From Stenotrophomonas sp. SAM-B (lineage in GTDB: Bacteria; Pseudomonadota; Gammaproteobacteria; Xanthomonadales; Xanthomonadaceae), in the NCBI RefSeq assembly GCF_013387485.1, contig NZ_JABBXB010000003.1, positions 186,001-250,000 on the forward strand: 64,000 nucleotides of DNA. The letters are read 5' to 3'. The notes beneath the pieces were generated by a model. The model worked only from the letters and a program-made list of their open reading frames with translations. It was not told the origin of the DNA and made no database searches. Positions 57,930-64,000 of the stretch are shown here, piece by piece (position 1 is the stretch's first letter; each line of letters begins with the position of its first letter). Made by a program: the position numbers and the translations under genes.

Positions 57930-58304
57930 TCAGTCAGCTGCAGGAATCGCCACGTTACGGATCAGTCCCGCCTCTTCAATCGAAACGCCTTCGACGCAAC
58001 ACTCGCGTGCGTACTCCATCTCGCGGTGGAGCTGCATCAGGTCGGCGTCCTCAAGGCAGTCAATGCTTGGCAGGTTGAAAGTTGCCTGTGCGATCAGGCA
58101 GCCCAGATTGTAGTGATCGCGCAGCCAGCGAATCCTTCGCAGAATTGAGTCCCGGGTGATGCCGTCGATCAGGGTTGGCCGCGGGGTAGTGATCACCCGC
58201 AGGCGTGGCTGTGGATCCTTACGCCTTTCGACGCGCTGCGCGATGATTTCCGCTAGCGCTTCCATGGACCCCGGTTCCGGTGCCTTCTTCTTCTGCGTTT
58301 CCAT
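57930..58304 (-). CDS. Phage protein overlapping the repressor gene, unknown
   Basis: A 124-aa helical protein (METQKKKAPEPGS ... ILRRIRWLRDHYNLGCLIAQATFNL ... MQLHREMEYARECC). GGGAGAAG stands just before the ATG. Its first 86 bases lie inside the end of the repressor gene in another frame, so the two are probably cotranscribed and coupled. No family known; a partner or modulator of the repressor is possible. Confidence 0.65.
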   Translation of the reverse strand: METQKKKAPEPGSMEALAEIIAQRVERRKDPQPRLRVITTPRPTLIDGITRDSILRRIRWLRDHYNLGCLIAQATFNLPSIDCLEDADLMQLHREMEYARECCVEGVSIEEAGLIRNVAIPAAD

Positions 58305-58770
58305 TCTTCTCCCTAAGTCGATCGGCAAGCGCCTTGCTGAAATCGATCAGGTTGTCGGGTGTGACCGTAACCTCACCTCGCCTATACAGATACTCGTACG
58401 CATACGCCAATGGCGTGCCGTCGAGTTCATTGTCGAAGTCGTAGATGTCGAGATTTGAGAAGGTCAGCCTCAACAGCCTGAGCGCGGAGGCGATGATCTC
58501 AGGGTCTATTCGCAGGGGCTGAGATGACTGATTGCTGCTGCTCTCAGCACCGCGCTCGTGCGCGACGTCCATCCACCCGTGCGCGAGAGAGCTCAAGCGT
58601 TCGATCTTGCGCGCAACGTCGTCACCCATCTTCTTCCCGCCCAAGAGCTGGTTGAGATAGGAGGGGGACATGTCCAGGCGGATCGCAACCGCCTTTTGAG
58701 TACCCAAGGCGGCTGCTAGTTGATCAACTAGGGTCCGAAGGTTGTGCTGGCGGGTACTGGTTACGTCCAT
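58219..58770 (-). CDS. Phage CI-like repressor (helix-turn-helix)
   Basis: A 183-aa protein with an N-terminal XRE-like helix-turn-helix (about residues 12-45: LVDQLAAALGTQKAVAIRLDMSPSYLNQLLGGKKM). The C-terminal part is helical and then polar; no S24/LexA-type peptidase Ser-Lys pair is seen, so RecA-stimulated self-cleavage is not expected. ATG 58770 (MDVTSTRQ) was chosen because the longer frame from 58854 would run through operators O3 and O4. O3 lies 9 bases upstream, fitting autoregulation. Confidence 0.85.
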   Translation of the reverse strand: MDVTSTRQHNLRTLVDQLAAALGTQKAVAIRLDMSPSYLNQLLGGKKMGDDVARKIERLSSLAHGWMDVAHERGAESSSNQSSQPLRIDPEIIASALRLLRLTFSNLDIYDFDNELDGTPLAYAYEYLYRRGEVTVTPDNLIDFSKALADRLREKNGNAEEEGTGTGVHGSASGNHRAARRKA

Positions 58771-58778
58771 CGCGTAAG

Positions 58779-58795
58779 AGTAGCTAGGGGCTAAA
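58779..58795. promoter_or_regulatory. Operator O3
   Basis: AGTAGC-TAGGG-GCTAAA, 17 bases, same arms as O1, O2 and O4, directly upstream of the repressor start. Probably used for autoregulation of the repressor promoter. Confidence 0.65.
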
Positions 58796-58816
58796 GCCCC
58801 GTGTTTCGCCACCAGC

Positions 58817-58847
58817 TTGACAGCATCGTTTAGCTCTGGGCTAAATA
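58817..58847 (+). promoter_or_regulatory. Rightward early promoter with operator O4
   Basis: TTGACA (58817-58822) with CTAAAT/TAAATA (58841-58847) at 18-19 bases. Operator O4 TTTAGC-TCTGG-GCTAAA (58829-58845), the most symmetric of the four, fills the spacer and touches the -10. The predicted start lies at or next to the ATG of the Cro-like gene (58855), so the first mRNA may be leaderless. Confidence 0.7.
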
Positions 58848-58854
58848 TGCCCAC

Positions 58855-59094
58855 ATGGACCTCCTAACCTTCATTTCAGATTCCGAGCGGAAGCGTCGCC
58901 TGGCAGCGCTGACGGGCGCGTCCGAGGGCTACCTTTGGCAGTGCGCCACCGGCTGGCGGGGTAAGCGCACCAGTCCAGAGCTTGCCCAGAGCATTGAGCG
59001 CGCATCTTCGGCCATCGGTGCCGAGGTGGGTGTCGAGGGGGTCTTGCGATGCGACCTTCGCCCCGACATCTGGCCTCCAGGGGAGGCCGCATGA
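58855..59094 (+). CDS. Cro-like regulator
   Basis: A 79-aa protein divergent from the repressor, with a YdaS/Cro-like helix-turn-helix (RKRRLAALTGASEGYLWQCATGWRGKRTSPELAQSIERAS). It is the first gene of the rightward operon and should oppose the repressor at the shared operators. No Shine-Dalgarno is visible before the ATG. Confidence 0.8.
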   Translation: MDLLTFISDSERKRRLAALTGASEGYLWQCATGWRGKRTSPELAQSIERASSAIGAEVGVEGVLRCDLRPDIWPPGEAA

Positions 59095-59285
59095 GCGTCT
59101 CTGCGATCCCGCTCGAGTCTGACCTTTCAAATGGAGAGGTCGGGTGCCTGGTGGACATCTCCCTCATTGACACCCGTCACCCCGACGGTATTGCGCTCTC
59201 TGTTGATCAGTGGGTGGCTTTGCGTGAGCAGCGACAAGCCGTAGGGCGACCGCTTCATTGGTGGGAGGTGGCGTCCCATGGGTAG
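59091..59285 (+). CDS. Small phage protein, unknown (64 aa)
   Basis: MSVSAIPLESDLSNGEVG ... VDQWVALREQRQAVGRPLHWWEV. The ATG overlaps the Cro-like stop (ATGA) and AGGGGAGG precedes it. No family known. Confidence 0.65.
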   Translation: MSVSAIPLESDLSNGEVGCLVDISLIDTRHPDGIALSVDQWVALREQRQAVGRPLHWWEVASHG

Positions 59286-59475
59286 GGAGCGCGCACTCCG
59301 GGGTGAAGAACACTGCGACCACGCCGCCAACGCCCCGATTGACATCGAAGGTGCGAAGCGCGCTGAAGCGCATGCGGTGCTGGAAATGGATGATCTCGCT
59401 CATGGCCTGCATCTTGTTGCAGCGGATGGGCTCGGCGAAACGATGAAATGCAGTCTGTTTCAGGGTGACGCATGA
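59278..59475 (+). CDS. Small phage protein, unknown (65 aa)
   Basis: An acidic small protein with several His (EEHCDHAANAPIDIEGAKRAEAHAV). It overlaps the gene before it by 8 bases and the CII-like gene after it by 4. Coding is inferred from the tiling. Confidence 0.55.
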   Translation: MGRERALRGEEHCDHAANAPIDIEGAKRAEAHAVLEMDDLAHGLHLVAADGLGETMKCSLFQGDA

Positions 59476-60002
59476 CGTGCCAACGATCTGACCTCTACTG
59501 GCGGGATGCGCTCTACAACGCCGTGTCGAAAGCGCCGGGCAACGTCCAGGCAGCAGCGGCCTACCTCAGCGACCGCCGCGGTAAGGGCATCACGGGCGAG
59601 ACCCTGCGCAAGAAGTTACGTGGTCTGGCGGGTGAATCGCTGTCGATGGAGATGGCAGAGATGCTCACCGAGTACCTCCAGCAGTTCGTGGACACCGCTG
59701 AGCTGGCAACCGATTGGATCGCCTCGCTCGGCGGTCAATTCAACCTGATGGTGGATTTCGTGCCACCGCCGCCCGAGGGCGGCTGGCCCAACGAGCTGGA
59801 AGCGCTGCAGAACAAGCTGCTGCAGCTGCATGCGATGACCGGCCGGCTCTCGGGCACGACTCTCGAGGCGGTTGCTGACGGTGATCTGAGTGTCAGCGAG
59901 GCAGACGGGATGCAGGACCTGACGCGCAGCATCCGAACGCTCTGCTTCCGCCTGGAGCGCAACGCCTGCAGGGCGGCCAAAAAAGCGGTGAGCCGTGAAT
60001 GA
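59472..60002 (+). CDS. Phage regulatory protein CII-like
   Basis: A 176-aa protein. The N-terminal 60 residues (DALYNAVSKAPGNVQAAAAYLSD ... ITGETLRKKLRGLAGESLSMEMAEMLTEYL) follow the pattern of the phage CII/CP76 regulatory family. The C-terminal part is helical, dimerisation-like. Position in the rightward operon after Cro fits a lysogeny-decision activator. Confidence 0.75.
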   Translation: MTCQRSDLYWRDALYNAVSKAPGNVQAAAAYLSDRRGKGITGETLRKKLRGLAGESLSMEMAEMLTEYLQQFVDTAELATDWIASLGGQFNLMVDFVPPPPEGGWPNELEALQNKLLQLHAMTGRLSGTTLEAVADGDLSVSEADGMQDLTRSIRTLCFRLERNACRAAKKAVSRE

Positions 60003-60225
60003 CGTGGCTACCTTCCGCGCACCCCGGGCACGGTACAGGCGACGAGGAAAGATGAGCGCTGCTGCCTGCCGTGCGATGGAAGAGGCTGCCCGTGCGCTGA
60101 CTGACGCCGTGCCCGCGCTTGTCGGCGACGAAGCGATGGCGGAGCGCGAGCGCCTGCGTCGCGAGGACGAGTTGAGGGCTACTGCCCAGCGCGAGCTGGA
60201 CCTTGGGGGTAAATCGTGGGCGTGA
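59995..60225 (+). CDS. Small phage protein, unknown (76 aa)
   Basis: A GTG start overlaps the end of the CII-like gene. A basic N-terminus is followed by an Ala/Glu-rich helix (AMEEAARALTDAVPALVGDEAMAERERLRREDEL). No family known. Confidence 0.6.
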   Translation: MNDVATFRAPRARYRRRGKMSAAACRAMEEAARALTDAVPALVGDEAMAERERLRREDELRATAQRELDLGGKSWA

Positions 60226-60428
60226 GTTGCTGCCTGCTCAAGGCCCTCGATATCGGCCGTAAGCCGCGCTCAGAATGGAAGGCCTCAATCGAGGCGCTGC
60301 CGACGACGTGTCCGCACCCTGGCGTCTGCACTGGCGACGTCGGGTGCCGTGAGCGCATTGCTGACTACATGCGCATGCAGTGGAACATGGCTGCAGCCCG
60401 CGCGGCACGCAAGGGCGGGCGATCATGA
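60216..60428 (+). CDS. Small phage protein, Cys-rich, unknown (70 aa)
   Basis: A GTG start overlaps the previous gene by 10 bases. It contains five Cys (VSCCLL, TTCPHPGVCTGDVGC), perhaps a zinc-binding knuckle. The stop overlaps the primase ATG. Confidence 0.55.
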   Translation: MGVSCCLLKALDIGRKPRSEWKASIEALPTTCPHPGVCTGDVGCRERIADYMRMQWNMAAARAARKGGRS

Positions 60429-61483
60429 TTCACAACGGCATCGATGTCGAAGCGATCAAGAACGCCGTGGATCTCGATGAGGTCATTGGAAGGTATGTGA
60501 AGCTCCGGCGTACCGGCAGGGAATCCACCGGCCTGTGCCCGTTCCATGAAGAGGGATCCCCTAGCTTCACGGTCAACCCTGCAAAGGGATTCTTCCATTG
60601 CTTCGGTTGTGGCGCCCACGGTGATGCCATCGGTTTCATTCAGAAGATCACCGGCCTCGATTTCAAAGAGGCATGTGCGCAGCTGGGCGGCCACGAGTTC
60701 GCGCCGGCCTCTCCGACCGCCCGAAAAGTGGTGGAGCAGCCCTTGGAGGTGAACTGGGTGCCCTTGCTGCCGGTCCCTGAGGCCGTGCCGCCGCTGATGG
60801 CTGGCGGGGAATGGACTGTGCCGATCTGGAACCCGAAGAACGGGAAGCTCCGCCGAATGAAGCCGACTCGGGTGGACGCCTACCGCGACGCCGAGGGGCG
60901 TCTGCTTGGGTACGTCCTGCGCTGCGAGTTCGTCGAGCAGTCCTCGCAGAAGCTCAAGAAGTGGACGCCGCAGGTAACGTGGTGCGTCGGTCCTGACGGC
61001 CAGCAGCAGTGGTGCCTGGTCAAGTTCCCAACACCGCGCCCTCTGTGCGGCCTGGACGCGCTTGCGGCCAAGCCGGATGCGCCGGTACTGATCCCCGAAG
61101 GCGAAAAATGCCGCGCGGCTGGCGCTGGCGCGTGGGCGGGGTACGCCGCACTGACCTGGGCTGGTGGCGGCAATGCCGTCGGCAAGACCGACTGGTCGCC
61201 AGTGGCAGGCCGTGATGTCGTGCTTTGGCCTGATGCAGACCCTGCAGGCCGGAAGGCAATGCTGGGCTGGCACAACGACGCGGGCAACTATGTCCCGGGC
61301 GTAGCGCAGCTCTGCGCACGCGCTGGGGCGAAGTCGATCCGGATGATCGACGTGAGCGGGCAGCCCGACGGCTGGGATATCGCCGACGCACTCGAGCTGG
61401 ACAAGTGGACGCCGCGGCAGCTCGCAGCCTGGGCGGCTAATCGCGTCGTCGAACTGAATGTGGTGGCACCCGATGTCACGTAA
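60425..61483 (+). CDS. CHC2 zinc-finger DNA primase
   Basis: A 352-aa protein. The N-terminal DnaG-type CHC2 zinc finger is complete (Cys38-Pro-Phe-His41 ... Cys59-Phe-Gly-Cys62). A Toprim-like part follows with VLIPEGEKCRAAGAG and VLWPDADPAGRKAM (acidic DxD metal site), ending with DGWDIADAL. It should lay RNA primers for phage replication. The VapE-type helicase follows, a common primase-helicase pair in temperate phages. Confidence 0.9.
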   Translation: MIHNGIDVEAIKNAVDLDEVIGRYVKLRRTGRESTGLCPFHEEGSPSFTVNPAKGFFHCFGCGAHGDAIGFIQKITGLDFKEACAQLGGHEFAPASPTARKVVEQPLEVNWVPLLPVPEAVPPLMAGGEWTVPIWNPKNGKLRRMKPTRVDAYRDAEGRLLGYVLRCEFVEQSSQKLKKWTPQVTWCVGPDGQQQWCLVKFPTPRPLCGLDALAAKPDAPVLIPEGEKCRAAGAGAWAGYAALTWAGGGNAVGKTDWSPVAGRDVVLWPDADPAGRKAMLGWHNDAGNYVPGVAQLCARAGAKSIRMIDVSGQPDGWDIADALELDKWTPRQLAAWAANRVVELNVVAPDVT

Positions 61484-61658
61484 CGGCCGCCTGTTGGAGC
61501 GCATCAAGTACTCGGACCGGGAGCTGGCACGGCTGTATCGCCTCGCTGCCAAAGCGGCCATCGAGAACCCTTACGAATCCTCGCGCGCTATACGCCGCGA
61601 GCGTGCAAAGGCGTATCTGCGCATCGCGCGAGGACATAAAAAGGCAATACGGGGATGA
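61473..61658 (+). CDS. Small basic phage protein, unknown (61 aa)
   Basis: MSRNGRLLERIKYSDRELARL ... RRERAKAYLRIARGHKKAIRG: basic and helical, could bind nucleic acid. It overlaps the primase gene by 11 bases and the next gene by 4. Confidence 0.6.
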   Translation: MSRNGRLLERIKYSDRELARLYRLAAKAAIENPYESSRAIRRERAKAYLRIARGHKKAIRG

Positions 61659-63079
61659 CAGAGCCGAAGCGTAAGAGATTGACCGTGGTCGACGGTGGCC
61701 GCGGTGCGCCGCCGCCAGGCGGTGGTGGGGTAGATCCGGAAGCATGGAAGATCAACCTGACGTTCAACCGCGACCACAACGTCGAGGGGACGCTCCACAA
61801 CCTGATCCTGATCATGGAGAACGATGAGCGGCTGGCAAAACTGTTCTGGCTCAACGACTCCAGCAACCAGGTGAAGCTGGAGCGGGATCCGCCGTGGAGT
61901 GGTGGTAGCCGGGAAGAGTTCATTGACACGGACGCATATGAACTTTCCGCGTGGCTGCAGCACCCTGACCGATACCGGATGAAGTGCAGCGATGACCTCG
62001 TGCTGAAGGCGGTGATCGCGGTGGCACGACGCTACAGGCGCCACCCCATCCGCGAGTACCTCACTGCGCTGGAGTGGGATGGCGTGCCTCGCGTTGAGCG
62101 GATGCTCACGGTCATGTTCGGCGCGCCGGACAATGCATATAGCCGGCGCGCAGCGCAGTGCTTCATGGCGAGTGCCGTGGCGCGCTTGCTCTGGGTAGAT
62201 CCGAAGCAGCCGTTTGTCGGCGCGCAGGTTGACTTCATGCTGGTGCTCGAAGGCGAGCAGGGCAAGCAGAAGTCCAGCGGCCTGCGCGCAATCTTCGGGA
62301 GCCAGTGGTTCGTCGAGACCAGCGAGTCACCTAGCGGCAAGGACTTCTACCAGGTGATCCAAGGTGCCTGGGGCGTAGAGATCGGCGAGATGGACTCCTT
62401 CTCCAAGGCGGACGTGACCAGCGTAAAGACCGCCATCACCAGGCGCGTCGACAAGTTCAGAGCGCCGTACGACCGCGTTCCTCGCTCGTACAGGCGTGAG
62501 TGCGTACTCACCGGCACGACCAATGAGCATCAGTATCTGCGCGATCCGACGGGTGGCCGGCGCTTCCTGCCGGTCAGGACGGAAGGGCAGGTGCGCATCG
62601 ATCTGATCACCGAACAGCGCGATCAGTTGTGGGCTGAGGCCGTCCAGCTGTTCGAGGGTGGCTTCGACTTCTGGGTACTGCCCGAGGACGCCAAGGAAGA
62701 GCAGGCCGCGCGGTACGTCGGCGACAGCTGGGAGGGCAGGGTGGAGGCGTGGGTGGAGATGCGAGCCGACACGTCCAAGTATCCGACACGCCTGCAAATG
62801 GCTACGAGGCTCGGCTGGGCGACCACCGATGACCTGTTGACCTTCGCTATAGGGCTGGATGCCGGCAAGCACGGGAGGCCGGAACAGATGCGTGTGGCAG
62901 CAATCATGAAAACGCTGGGGTGGGAGAGCGCGAGGCGGCGCTGGCCCGAGGGTGGTCGCGAGCCCCGCTGGTTTCGGGTTGGTGAATCTGTCGATGACTG
63001 GATGGCGAGCGCCAGCCAAGGCAAGGCGAGCGGCAGCCAGGGCAAGCATGCGGAGGTGGGTGATGGCCCTGACTTCTGA
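61655..63079 (+). CDS. VapE-family replicative helicase/ATPase
   Basis: A 474-aa protein of the virulence-associated-E family. A VapE core follows an N-terminal linker; the Walker A-like loop is LEGEQGKQKSSGL (about residues 198-210), followed by VEIGEMDSFSKADVTSVKTAIT and the arginine-bearing CVLTGTTNEHQYLRDPTGGRRFLPV. It is thought to act as the replication helicase paired with the CHC2 primase. The name VapE is historical and does not by itself imply virulence. Confidence 0.88.
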   Translation: MTEPKRKRLTVVDGGRGAPPPGGGGVDPEAWKINLTFNRDHNVEGTLHNLILIMENDERLAKLFWLNDSSNQVKLERDPPWSGGSREEFIDTDAYELSAWLQHPDRYRMKCSDDLVLKAVIAVARRYRRHPIREYLTALEWDGVPRVERMLTVMFGAPDNAYSRRAAQCFMASAVARLLWVDPKQPFVGAQVDFMLVLEGEQGKQKSSGLRAIFGSQWFVETSESPSGKDFYQVIQGAWGVEIGEMDSFSKADVTSVKTAITRRVDKFRAPYDRVPRSYRRECVLTGTTNEHQYLRDPTGGRRFLPVRTEGQVRIDLITEQRDQLWAEAVQLFEGGFDFWVLPEDAKEEQAARYVGDSWEGRVEAWVEMRADTSKYPTRLQMATRLGWATTDDLLTFAIGLDAGKHGRPEQMRVAAIMKTLGWESARRRWPEGGREPRWFRVGESVDDWMASASQGKASGSQGKHAEVGDGPDF

Positions 63080-63500
63080 CCAGACCTCGGCAGGATCGTC
63101 CGGACCTGTCCTAACCATTGACCAGACCTTGACCCTTGCAACGCAAGGCCGTCCCGACCGTCCAGACCTTTTCGCGCGCGTGTACATGGAAGACCACCCC
63201 ATCAAACCAATCTCAAAACCTCTCAACAGGCATGGACAGTCTGGACATTTAGGACAACTCAACAGCCCCAAGGGTTTGCGCTGTCCAGACCTTGCCTCGA
63301 TGGTCGGGACGGTAAGGACGGGCGGGATGTTCCACGCGAATCCAACGACGGGCGCGGCGGCCGGCCGCCCGTCCCATCGGCAGGCCCCCTCGGCGCGGGT
63401 CCTCCTGGCCCGTGGGAATTGCGGGCCACCAAGCGCGCGATGCTCGAACGTGTTTCTGGTTCTGAGTTTGGTTCCGATGGAACTAGGGGGTTCCGCATGA
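63063..63500 (+). CDS. Uncertain phage ORF over the origin-like repeats (145 aa)
   Basis: The frame starts inside the end of the helicase gene and ends with an ATGA overlap on the terminase gene, which favours coding. Its composition is unusual (Thr, Pro, Gly and Arg rich, MALTSDQTSAGSSGP at the start) and it covers a cluster of GACCAGACCT-like repeats. It may be a genuine small protein or an open frame over a replication origin. Confidence 0.4.
   Translation: MALTSDQTSAGSSGPVLTIDQTLTLATQGRPDRPDLFARVYMEDHPIKPISKPLNRHGQSGHLGQLNSPKGLRCPDLASMVGTVRTGGMFHANPTTGAAAGRPSHRQAPSARVLLARGNCGPPSARCSNVFLVLSLVPMELGGSA
63077..63296. repeat. Origin-like cluster of CCAGACCT repeats
   Basis: Direct copies of CCAGACCT lie at 63080, 63122, 63162 and 63284, three of them followed by TT, with a variant GTCCGGACCTGTCC near 63099 and an inverted relative (CAGTCTGGAC) near 63237. 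The cluster directly follows the primase and helicase genes, where phage origins commonly lie. Confidence 0.45.
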
Positions 63501-64000
63501 GTTCCGAAATGGACCTGATGACCGTTGCCCAGTACGCAGAGCACCGCGGGGTCAGCGATTCGTACATCCGCCGCATGCGTCGCGAGGGCAAGTTGGTCTG
63601 CGACGGCAAGGCGATCCGCGTCCAGGCCAGCGACAACCTGCTGAATGACGTGACGCACCCGCTGCGCGGCGGCGATCGCACGCCTGGCGCGGAAAGCCCG
63701 GCTGCCGCCACTGCTGGCGTTCTCTCCCCCTCCGGCGGGCCGAGTGTGCAGGAGGCGCATCGCCGCGAACGGCTGGCGCGGGCGCGTATGGCAGAGCTGG
63801 AGCTGGGGGAGCAACTCAACGAGCTGACGCGGACGAAGGGCGTGGAGCGCGCTGTGTTCACCCTGGTGCGCCAGGCGCTTAACAGCATGATGAACCTGCC
63901 GAGCAGGCTGCGATCGCAGCTGGCCGCAGAAAGCGAGCCGCGCAAGGTAGAGGCGATGCTGGAGGATGAGATTCGCAAGATCGCCGAGAAGATGCAGAAG
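63497..64000 (+). CDS. Phage terminase small subunit, Nu1-like (partial)
   Basis: The first 168 codons are present; the window ends before the stop. MTVAQYAEHRGVSDSYIRRMRREGKLV is a winged-helix DNA-binding domain like that of Nu1. The helical part EAHRRERLARARMAELELGEQLNELTRTKGVERAVFTLVRQAL is typical of Nu1/DUF1441-type small terminases. It should recognise the packaging site and load the large subunit, expected just beyond the window. The ATG overlaps the preceding ORF. Confidence 0.82.
   Translation, partial: MSSEMDLMTVAQYAEHRGVSDSYIRRMRREGKLVCDGKAIRVQASDNLLNDVTHPLRGGDRTPGAESPAAATAGVLSPSGGPSVQEAHRRERLARARMAELELGEQLNELTRTKGVERAVFTLVRQALNSMMNLPSRLRSQLAAESEPRKVEAMLEDEIRKIAEKMQK

Noticed and set aside
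49163..64000. Right attachment site (repeat of the tRNA-Pro 3' end)
   Set aside because: No second copy was seen within the window, so the element must continue past its end.

Overview
The window is high-GC chromosomal DNA of a gammaproteobacterium of the Lysobacteraceae (Xanthomonadaceae), most likely Stenotrophomonas. Support: xanthomonad-type gene order and protein sequences (a small lipoprotein between trpB and trpA, the nuo operon between tRNA-Leu and tRNA-fMet, the DUF3325/DUF3649/PepSY trio) and a GTAG-headed GCCGGGC-CAT-GCCCGGC palindrome near 45,968 of the SMAG repeat type known from S. maltophilia. Species cannot be fixed from the sequence alone.

Bases 1-49,240 are core genome. In order: the end of trpB, a lipoprotein, trpA, accD and glmM; a minus-strand deacetylase/glycosyltransferase pair; an isopenicillin-N-synthase-family oxygenase; tpiA, secG and tRNA-Leu; the 14-gene NADH dehydrogenase operon nuoA-N; two tandem initiator tRNA genes; the transcription/translation block rimP-nusA-infB-rbfA-truB-rpsO-pnp; a GH18 chitinase-like protein; a winged-helix/TPR regulator; a serine hydrolase; a PepSY iron-linked membrane operon; and the translation block thrS-infC-rpmI-rplT-pheS-pheT-ihfA-merR-type regulator. 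Regulatory DNA in this part includes a probable Thr-codon attenuator before thrS, a rare AUC start on infC, clear intrinsic terminators, two copies of a long nested inverted repeat, and hexanucleotide satellites behind each tRNA-fMet gene.

Bases 49,163-64,000 are a tRNA-Pro(GGG) gene followed by the left part of a temperate phage or phage-like element inserted at its 3' end. The integrase and excisionase lie beside the tRNA. A leftward operon of small overlapping genes ends in a large cytosine-5 DNA methyltransferase. An immunity region carries a repressor, a Cro-like gene and four copies of a 17-bp operator. A rightward operon follows: Cro-like, CII-like, CHC2 primase, VapE-type helicase, an origin-like repeat cluster, and a Nu1-like terminase small subunit cut by the window end. 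The right attachment site, large terminase, head, tail and lysis genes are not in view.

Three plus-strand, lower-GC genes sit against the grain of the leftward operon: a predicted mono-ADP-ribosyltransferase next to the attachment site, an unassigned 202-aa protein, and a two-helix membrane protein. Together with the repeat-bearing methyltransferase they look like accessory cargo (host conversion, defence or counter-defence). They are the best candidates for undescribed biology here.
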